A DNA stretch of 18,134 nt from Dehalococcoidia bacterium (lineage in GTDB: Bacteria > Chloroflexota > Dehalococcoidia > Dehalococcoidales > UBA1222), in assembly GCA_009776515.1 (NCBI GenBank), contig WRNP01000024.1, forward strand, positions 1 to 18,134, given 5' to 3'. Position 1 is the stretch's first letter. Each line of letters begins with the position of its first letter. The position numbers and the translations under genes are program-made. The notes under the pieces were generated by a model that made no database searches, was not told the DNA's origin, and saw only the letters and a program-made list of their open reading frames with translations. Of the stretch, positions 13,607 through 18,134 are shown piece after piece.

Positions 13607-13703
13607 TGTTAAACCGCATAAATGCCAGGCGCATTGAGAAAGTGAGAAACGAGCGGTCTGCATACCAGAGATATATCGTCGAACTTATGCGGTTTAACAC
13701 TAG
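13603..13703. repeat. 101-bp element with 19-bp perfect inverted ends
   Basis: CTAGTGTTAAACCGCATAA (13603-13621) and its exact complement (13685-13703) enclose 63 bases with no coding frame. The ends begin with CTAG, which could be a palindromic target duplication or part of the repeat. The element lies between the convergent zinc-ribbon and DUF167 genes and covers the stop codon of the former. The arm core TTAAACCGC resembles TTAATCCGC in the arms at 2045-2135. It may be a miniature transposable element or a two-way terminator/mRNA-stabilising hairpin; no U-tract follows. Confidence 0.85.
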
Positions 13704-13762
13704 CGTTCGTGCACGATAGGTACTGACGAAGGCTGCATAGATGGAAACTTTGCAGCCATCTG

Positions 13763-14047
13763 CTATTTTTTGGCAAGCATTTTGGCAATCTCTGCGGCGC
13801 TGAGTCCGCAGATCGCAATGGCCTTCTCTCGTCTCATTTGACCCCGACGGAGAGTCACTTGGCTGCGATTTAAACCGAGTTTGTCTGCTAGAAATTCTAT
13901 GAGTGCCCTGTTGGCTCTGCCTTCGGTGGGTGGAGCGGTAAGGCGCACTTTCCAAGTGCCGCCTGCCATACCCGCAACCTCGTTTTTAGAAGCCCCGGGC
14001 ACCACACGCACGGCAATCTCAATGGGAGTGGGCAGATCTATGCCCAT
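13763..14047 (-). CDS. DUF167 (YggU) family protein
   Basis: The 94-residue protein matches the DUF167/YggU family, a small alpha/beta fold of unknown biochemical role. Diagnostic stretches are IAVRVVPGASKNEVAG near residues 11-26, WKVRLTAPPTEGRANRALIEFLA near 32-54, and LGLNRSQVTLRRGQMRREKAI. The frame extends to a TTG at 14053, but I chose the ATG at 14047 because AAGGA lies 9 bases before it. It is divergent from pncC, and a small dyad GACCAATGGTC lies immediately upstream of the start. It ends 59 bases from the inverted-repeat element. Confidence 0.92.
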   Translation of the reverse strand: MGIDLPTPIEIAVRVVPGASKNEVAGMAGGTWKVRLTAPPTEGRANRALIEFLADKLGLNRSQVTLRRGQMRREKAIAICGLSAAEIAKMLAKK

Positions 14048-14152
14048 GACCAATGGTCCTTCTGGGCGGTGCCAATATCAGTTACGATCGCCGTGAGGGA
14101 GGGGGTTCTTCCTATACCGCGCACGCTCTTTATTCCATCCAGCTTTCTGGGC

Positions 14153-14158
14153 TATACT
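14153..14158 (+). promoter_or_regulatory. -10 box of the pncC-Nudix transcript
   Basis: TATACT (14153-14158) would start transcription near 14165, 66 bases before the pncC ATG. The -35 region (TTTATT or TTATTC near 14130) is weak. Confidence 0.35.
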
Positions 14159-14230
14159 CATATCAGATATTATCATCAACATTGGGCACCGTCCAGTGTG
14201 CAAGCTGGTGCCCGAGAGGATTGGCTAAGG

Positions 14231-14713
14231 ATGCTGCATATCGAAGAAGCCATCTTGGGCTTGCTTCACAGTCATGGTCTTACTGTGGGGGTAGTGGAGT
14301 CGGCCACTGGCGGGCTTATCTCGCATCGGCTCACCAACGTGCCTGGTATCTCGGACGGCTATAAAGGTGGTATCACCGCCTATGCCAACGAAACCAAGAT
14401 AAATGTTTTGGGGGTGGCTGCGGCTACACTCGAGCGCCACGGGGCGGTTAGCATGGAAGTGGCGGCAGAGATGGCCGCAGGCGGGCAGCGCATACTGAAA
14501 GTGGATATCTGTCTATCCGATACGGGCATTGCCGGACCGGGAGGCGCGACCCCCGCAAAATCAGTGGGGCTATTCTATTTGGGTTTGGCTCACGGCAAGC
14601 ATGTATTAAGTCGGCAATATATTTTCACCGGAAGCCGTGAGGAGATTAAAACGGCGGCAGCGGAGGCTGGCTTGGTGTGGCTTAGGGAATACTTGATGGG
14701 GCTACCCGGATGA
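14231..14713 (+). CDS. pncC: CinA C-terminal domain protein, nicotinamide-nucleotide amidase
   Basis: PncC deamidates NMN to nicotinate mononucleotide in pyridine nucleotide salvage. The protein has 160 residues and is the stand-alone C-terminal domain; the N-terminal CinA domain is absent. Motifs are ESATGGLISHRLTNVPGIS (active Ser24 in E-S-x-TGG), YKGGITAYANETKINVLGV, and DTGIAGPGGATPAKSVGLFY. The frame is open upstream to 14069, but the domain begins at the ATG at 14231, which has AGAGG 11 bases before it, so that start is preferred. The last bases form an ATGA overlap with the Nudix gene, implying coupled translation. Confidence 0.92.
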   Translation: MLHIEEAILGLLHSHGLTVGVVESATGGLISHRLTNVPGISDGYKGGITAYANETKINVLGVAAATLERHGAVSMEVAAEMAAGGQRILKVDICLSDTGIAGPGGATPAKSVGLFYLGLAHGKHVLSRQYIFTGSREEIKTAAAEAGLVWLREYLMGLPG

Positions 14714-15168
14714 CCGATTGGCCGGAAAAGCATGTTGTCACCTGTTTTCTGGAATGCCGAGGACACATTCTGTTGTTGCGGCGGAGCTCCCAGGTTGGCA
14801 GTTTCCAGGGGCGGTGGGCGGGGGTGTCGGGTTATGTAGAAAGCTCGCCTGACGACCAGAGCCTTATTGAAATCCAGGAGGAAACCGGGCTTAGCCCTGA
14901 TGAGGTGACTTTGGTCAGGAGGGGGTGCCCGCTTATGGTTGACGATGCGGAGACTCATACCTGCTGGGTCGTTCATCCTTACCTCTATCACACTGCAGAC
15001 GTCTGCGTGATTAAGACCGACTGGGAACACAGCGAATTTCGCTGGATCGAGCCGCGGGAGCTCTTGGATTTCGATCCTGTGCCCGGATTGGCAGAGGCTT
15101 TCCGTGGTGTTTGCGAGATGGAATCGGCCGAAGATCAACCATATCTGCCGGGCAGCTCATTGCGGTAG
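14710..15168 (+). CDS. Nudix hydrolase family protein
   Basis: Nudix enzymes cleave nucleoside diphosphate derivatives; the substrate here is unknown. The 152-residue protein has a typical start (VVTCFLECRGHILLLRRSS, then GRWAGVSGYVE) and an EIQEETGL segment at 54-61 that supplies the metal-binding EE. The box is degenerate: from Gly41 to Leu61 it is 21 residues instead of 23, and the Arg of RE-x-x-EE is Ile53. The later FRWIEPRELLDFDPVPG is characteristic of Nudix C-termini. It overlaps pncC by 4 bases; the overlap of two nucleotide-metabolism genes suggests linked salvage or house-cleaning roles. Confidence 0.88.
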   Translation: MTDWPEKHVVTCFLECRGHILLLRRSSQVGSFQGRWAGVSGYVESSPDDQSLIEIQEETGLSPDEVTLVRRGCPLMVDDAETHTCWVVHPYLYHTADVCVIKTDWEHSEFRWIEPRELLDFDPVPGLAEAFRGVCEMESAEDQPYLPGSSLR

Positions 15169-15188
15169 TACTCGAGGGGTGTTATACT
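15160..15188 (+). promoter_or_regulatory. Possible rph promoter inside the Nudix gene end
   Basis: TATACT (15183-15188) follows TTGCGG (15160-15165) with 17 bases between. The -10 box is good and the -35 poor. The start would be near 15195, 30 bases before the chosen rph start. Confidence 0.4.
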
Positions 15189-15224
15189 GCACCCACTTCT
15201 TTTCTAGGATGGCGGAACGGAACT

Positions 15225-15956
15225 TTGAAACGAATTGATGGGCGTAATTTTGACGAGCTGCGGCCGGTTACGATTGCCACGGGCGTCCAGGGCTTTGCCG
15301 AAGGCTCGGCATTGGTCGAGGTTGGACAGACGCGGGTGCTTTGTGCCGTCACTGTAGACGATAAGGTCCCCCCTTTTCTTCGGGGTGGCGGTACGGGTTG
15401 GGTTACCGCCGAGTATGCCATGTTGCCACGAGCGACTCCCACACGGAGCATACGAGAGGCGGCTCAAGGCCGTGTATCCGGTCGTAGCCAAGAGATCCAG
15501 CGCCTCGTAGGCCGTTCGCTTCGGGCGGTGACCGACTTAACGCAGCTTGGTGAGCGTAGCCTAATCGTTGATTGTGATGTATTACAGGCTGACGGCGGCA
15601 CTCGCACTGCAGCTATTACCGGTGCCTATGTGGCGCTGTACCAGGCCCTGGCGGGCTTGGCTATGGTTGGGGTGATTGCCGGGATACCGCTTAAAAGTGC
15701 GGTAGCTGCGACTAGCGTTGGTGTCGTCCAGGGCAGGATACTCCTCGACCTCTGCTACGAGGAGGACTGCAAGGCCGAGGCTGATTTTAATGTGGCCATG
15801 ACCGGCAAGGGTGAGCTAGTAGAGGTGCAAGGTACGGCGGAGAACAAGCCCTTCAGCCGGGAAACACTGGAGACAGTGCTGGCACTGGCAGGCGGCGGCA
15901 TAAAGCAACTATTTCAGGTACAACAAGAGGCGATTGAGAAGCTAAATGTCAGGTAG
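15225..15956 (+). CDS. rph: Ribonuclease PH
   Basis: RNase PH trims tRNA 3' ends using phosphate. The product from TTG 15225 is 243 residues, the usual length. It begins KRIDGRNFDELRPV, matching the family start R-x-DGR-x-x-x-ELRP. Further motifs are GSALVEVGQTRVLCAV, GWVTAEYAMLPRAT near 66-79, GRSQEIQRLVGRSLRAV near 97-113 (RNA-binding Arg residues), DCDVLQADGGTRTAAITGAY, and VQGTAENKPFSRE near the end. An open frame reaches back to 15111 within the Nudix gene, but the preceding residues have no family counterpart. The TTG lacks a strong ribosome site (AGGATGG is 12 bases away), so the start is the least certain part. Confidence 0.94.
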   Translation: MKRIDGRNFDELRPVTIATGVQGFAEGSALVEVGQTRVLCAVTVDDKVPPFLRGGGTGWVTAEYAMLPRATPTRSIREAAQGRVSGRSQEIQRLVGRSLRAVTDLTQLGERSLIVDCDVLQADGGTRTAAITGAYVALYQALAGLAMVGVIAGIPLKSAVAATSVGVVQGRILLDLCYEEDCKAEADFNVAMTGKGELVEVQGTAENKPFSRETLETVLALAGGGIKQLFQVQQEAIEKLNVR

Positions 15957-15980
15957 GCTATGCTCCTATGGCCTAACCTG
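15950..15980. terminator. Hairpin covering the convergent rph and proA ends
   Basis: CAGGTAGGC (15950-15958) pairs with GCCTAACCTG (15971-15980) over 9 positions with one bulged base and a 12-base loop. The rph stop (15954-15956) is in the left arm and the proA stop (15966-15968) is in the loop. The two genes are only 9 bases apart. There is no U-tract, so it may act as a processing barrier rather than a standard terminator. Confidence 0.45.
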
Positions 15981-17231
15981 TCCGCTACCCAAGCAGATCC
16001 ATTTGTAGCTGGTGATTTCTTTTAGCCCCATCGGTCCGCGAGCGTGTATCTTTTGAGTGCTTATGCCAACCTCTGCCCCTAATCCAAATTGCCCGCCATC
16101 GGTAAAGCGTGTACTGGCGTTGACCATGACCGCTGCGGCATCCACCTCGTTCACAAAGCGCATGGCTGAGGGATAGTTCTCGGTGATGATGGCCTCGGTA
16201 TGCCCGGAGCCATAGCGGGCAATATGCTCCAAGGCCTCGTCCAGCGAGTCTACGATTTTCACGGCGGCTATAAGAGCCAAGAATTCCTTGCCCCAGTCAT
16301 CGGCAACAGCCGGCTTCAGATTTAGGCCAGGCTGTTGCTGCAGGATCTCAAGAGTTACGGCATCGCCGTGGAACTCCACGCCTGCCTTGGCTAACGCGGT
16401 GGCCATGAGGGGCAGGAAGTCACGGGCGATGTCTTTATGCACTAGGACGGTATCTAGGGCGTTGCAGACTGTAGGGCGCTGTACCTTAGCGTTATAAACG
16501 ATGTCCACCGCCTTGGCAAGCTCGGCGGTCCGGTCTACGAAAGCATGACATACGCCGAGGCCGCCGGCGATGACAGGCATGGTAGCGGTATCTCGTACGT
16601 AGTTTATCAGCCCTGCCCCGCCGCGCGGTACGACTAGATCAATGAGATCTCGCATTTTGAGCAACTCGCCCACTAAGGCACGGTCGGTGTCTTCTATGAG
16701 CTGTATAGCCTCTGCTGGTGCACCGGCCTCGGTGAGGGCCCAGCGCACCGCATCGGCGAGCGCCCGATTGGAGCGTACTGTTTCCTTGCCGCCGCGCAGG
16801 ATGACCGCGTTGCCGGACTTAAGGCATAAACAGGCGATGTCTACCGTTACGTTGGGGCGACTCTCATAGACGGCGGCAATTACGCCGAGCGGTACCCGTT
16901 TTTTGCCCAGAAGCAAGCCGTTGGGCAGGGTGCGCATGTCAAAGACCTCACCTATTGGGTCGGGTAGGGCTGATACTGCGAGTACGTCAACGGCCATGGC
17001 TTTTAACCGATCCATATCAAGGCGGAGCCGATCCAGGAGCACCTCATCCATCCCCGTTGCTTTGGCTGCTTCGCAGTCGGCGGCATTGGCGGCAAGTATC
17101 TCCGCTTGGCGTGAGCCAAGGGCCGTCGCAACGTTTTGCAGGGCTAGATTCTTGATCTCTGTGGGCAGACAGGCTAAGGGGCGTGCCGCTGTTCGGGCAA
17201 GCCGGACTTTTTCAACTAGCTCGTTATTCAT
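15966..17231 (-). CDS. proA: Glutamate-5-semialdehyde dehydrogenase (gamma-glutamyl phosphate reductase)
   Basis: ProA reduces gamma-glutamyl phosphate to glutamate-5-semialdehyde with NADPH in proline synthesis. The product has 421 residues, close to the usual 415-420. Visible motifs are VPLGVIAAVYESRPNVTVD near 113-131, KSGNAVILRGGKE, VPRGGAGLINYV near 201-212, and the catalytic Cys256 in VQRPTVCNALDTVLVH. YGSGHTEAIIT and ASTRFTDGGQFGLGAEVGI complete the C-terminal half. AAGGAG lies 7 bases before the ATG. No proB is in the window. A possible CxxC micropeptide ends 22 bases upstream. Confidence 0.96.
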   Translation of the reverse strand: MNNELVEKVRLARTAARPLACLPTEIKNLALQNVATALGSRQAEILAANAADCEAAKATGMDEVLLDRLRLDMDRLKAMAVDVLAVSALPDPIGEVFDMRTLPNGLLLGKKRVPLGVIAAVYESRPNVTVDIACLCLKSGNAVILRGGKETVRSNRALADAVRWALTEAGAPAEAIQLIEDTDRALVGELLKMRDLIDLVVPRGGAGLINYVRDTATMPVIAGGLGVCHAFVDRTAELAKAVDIVYNAKVQRPTVCNALDTVLVHKDIARDFLPLMATALAKAGVEFHGDAVTLEILQQQPGLNLKPAVADDWGKEFLALIAAVKIVDSLDEALEHIARYGSGHTEAIITENYPSAMRFVNEVDAAAVMVNASTRFTDGGQFGLGAEVGISTQKIHARGPMGLKEITSYKWICLGSGQVRP

Positions 17232-17253
17232 CTGAGGTCTCCTTGGGCATAGC

Positions 17254-17328
17254 TTAAGACAAAAGCGGTCCTACTTCAAGCCAGCGCAGGCGATTGGCGT
17301 AGCAGTGGCCGCAGTGTAGCTTGCTCAT
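17254..17328 (-). CDS. Possible 24-residue CxxC micropeptide upstream of proA
   Basis: An ATG at 17328 opens a 24-codon frame ending at TAA (17254). GAGGAC lies 8 bases before the ATG. The peptide contains LHCGHCYANRLRW near its start, a C-x2-C knuckle with a His between the cysteines and basic residues after it. I do not recognise a family. It is too short to fold around zinc alone unless it pairs with another chain, so it may be a metal-binding micropeptide or a leader peptide for proA. Confidence 0.35.
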   Translation of the reverse strand: MSKLHCGHCYANRLRWLEVGPLLS

Positions 17329-17529
17329 TGTATTGTCCTCGGGACAAACATGGGGGCGGGATTGACTTATGGGACGGCAATGAGTCTTTCTTCAAACCGC
17401 TTATTTGTTACGCCACATGGTAGGCGTATTCATCGGATATCCCTCCGGTGTATCCTCAGTGCACAAGGTGGCACGGCGCGTCCAACCTTACAGTTGTAGC
17501 CAAGGTGTACCTTAGGACAAAAGGCAGGA

Positions 17530-17769
17530 CTACAACCGAAATAAGCCCATCACTACTAGCGCCACACCCACCACTACAGCGATGATGCCGCCTATCTGAA
17601 GAGCCTCTGGCTCCGGGCGTAGCGGTGTGCGTTCAATAAACTCGCGTACATCCCGGCGCTGACTCATAGCCTCGTAGTAACGAGCCATTTCCCGCCGTCC
17701 CCAAAAGAAGGTGCAGGTACCTATTACCAAGAAAAGCGCCCCAATTCCGATTACAATCCTGCCGTCCAT
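17530..17769 (-). CDS. Small two-helix membrane protein, function unknown
   Basis: The product is 79 residues from the ATG at 17769, which has AAGGAG 5 bases upstream; the in-frame GTG at 17775 would overlap that site. It has two hydrophobic segments, about residues 4-22 (IVIGIGALFLVIGTCTFFW) and about 58-77 (IGGIIAVVVGVALVVMGLF), joined by a charged loop with REMARYYEAMSQRRDVREF. It is probably an integral membrane hairpin. No family is recognised. It is separated from proA by about 300 bases containing two very short frames with ribosome sites. Confidence 0.75.
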   Translation of the reverse strand: MDGRIVIGIGALFLVIGTCTFFWGRREMARYYEAMSQRRDVREFIERTPLRPEPEALQIGGIIAVVVGVALVVMGLFRL

Positions 17770-17942
17770 GCCCACTCCTTGCCAAGGGATGTTAGAGGTA
17801 CTATATGACTTTCAGGCAATAGTCGCAAGTGTTAATTTGGGCAGCCTCCGAAAACTATCAACGATGGCGATCCTGGCAACAAATATAGGCATGACCCAGA
17901 GCCCTTATAGTGGTTACCTACAGATTTTGGCATAACAAACAA

Positions 17943-18053
17943 TTCAAGTGGCAAGCCACCAGCTGAAGCCTTGTTGGGGCAAGGCAGCCCCAAACCCACT
18001 CAAAATTGTATTAAAAATCTAATCTGTGCTAGAACCCGACTTTGCCACTTGAA
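17943..18053. repeat. 111-bp element with 12-bp inverted ends and two alternative hairpins
   Basis: TTCAAGTGGCAA (17943-17954) and its exact complement (18042-18053) enclose 87 bases. Within, GCCTTG/CAAGGC (17968-17985) and TTGGGGC/GCCCCAA (17974-17993) are perfect hairpins that share bases, so only one can form at a time. No coding frame is seen. It may be a miniature mobile element or a structured RNA. Confidence 0.6.
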
Positions 18054-18060
18054 GAAAGAA

Positions 18061-18084
18061 AATGAAGCGCATATTGGCTTCATT
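18061..18084 (-). terminator. Possible terminator for a minus-strand gene beyond the right edge
   Basis: AATGAAGC (18061-18068) and GCTTCATT (18077-18084) pair perfectly around an 8-base loop. On the minus strand the hairpin is followed by TTCTTTCTTC, a U-rich tail. It would serve a minus-strand transcript entering from the right. Confidence 0.45.
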
Positions 18085-18134
18085 GGTATAGCGTGCTTCT
18101 GTTAGAAATCAGGTCGTTTGCGGAGTTTGAGAAG

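Larger units (their letters stand above)
17770..18134. other. Right-edge intergenic region
   Basis: No supported gene. It holds the 111-bp inverted-repeat element at 17943-18053 and the hairpin at 18061-18084. Open frames here are unconvincing. Confidence 0.5.

Noticed and set aside
14069..14230. N-terminal extension of PncC
   Set aside because: The extra 54 codons are in frame but have no family counterpart and include the predicted promoter; the ATG at 14231 fits the domain start.
15111..15224. N-terminal extension of RNase PH
   Set aside because: These codons overlap the Nudix gene end and have no counterpart in RNase PH, which starts at the KR-x-DGR motif.
1..18134. CRISPR array, tRNA, rRNA or complete insertion sequence
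   Set aside because: No regularly spaced direct repeats, no GTTCRANYC T-loop with cloverleaf, no rRNA-like stretch and no full transposase were found by reading both strands.

Overview
The window looks like a chromosomal segment from a bacterium. The set of genes (a Ycf45/R3H-type ATPase next to tmk and mnmA, a short-form ThiC, a stand-alone CinA C-terminal domain, and a lipoprotein with a Thr-rich stalk) and their divergence suggest Chloroflexota, probably class Dehalococcoidia. This is inference from family recognition only; no search was run. Most of the window is housekeeping genes in small operons. The flanks and several unusually long intergenic gaps are less ordinary and hold repeats and regulatory structure.

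Left part (1-3928): a DegV fatty-acid-binding protein gene runs off the left edge on the minus strand. An AT-rich Phd/YefM-RelE/ParE toxin-antitoxin pair on the plus strand follows, with a clear promoter and a palindrome. Next come a doubtful 45-residue basic ORF, a nested inverted repeat, rnhB (minus) and a lipoprotein gene (minus). Centre-left (3929-8182, all minus): rsmG is followed by an operon of R3H-domain ATPase, tmk and mnmA, with a 3-base gap and an ATGA overlap. Together these genes cover rRNA methylation, dTMP phosphorylation and tRNA wobble thiolation.

Centre (8183-12661, plus): a 721-base gap carries a 32-bp perfect palindrome, a long inverted repeat over a promoter, and a leader RNA that ends in an intrinsic terminator just before a ThiC-family gene. 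After it come a possible short leader peptide, an M17 leucyl aminopeptidase gene and a Crp/Fnr-type regulator gene 18 bases further on. Right part (12662-18134): a 711-base gap with an orphan terminator, a double zinc-ribbon protein (plus), a 101-bp element with 19-bp perfect inverted ends, and a DUF167 protein (minus). Then come a pncC(cinA C-terminal)-Nudix-rph run (plus), convergent proA (minus), a possible 24-residue CxxC peptide (minus), and a two-helix membrane protein (minus). The right edge holds another inverted-repeat element.

The points most worth a second look are: (1) the ThiC-family protein, which has C-x2-C-x3-C instead of C-x2-C-x4-C, a changed TDIAPGYDH motif and a terminator-bearing leader without recognisable TPP-riboswitch motifs, so it could be a BzaF-type benzimidazole synthase; (2) the inverted repeats that overlap stop codons at three convergent gene ends (2045-2135, 13603-13703, 15950-15980); and (3) the 32-bp palindrome. 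No CRISPR array, tRNA, rRNA or intact insertion sequence was seen.
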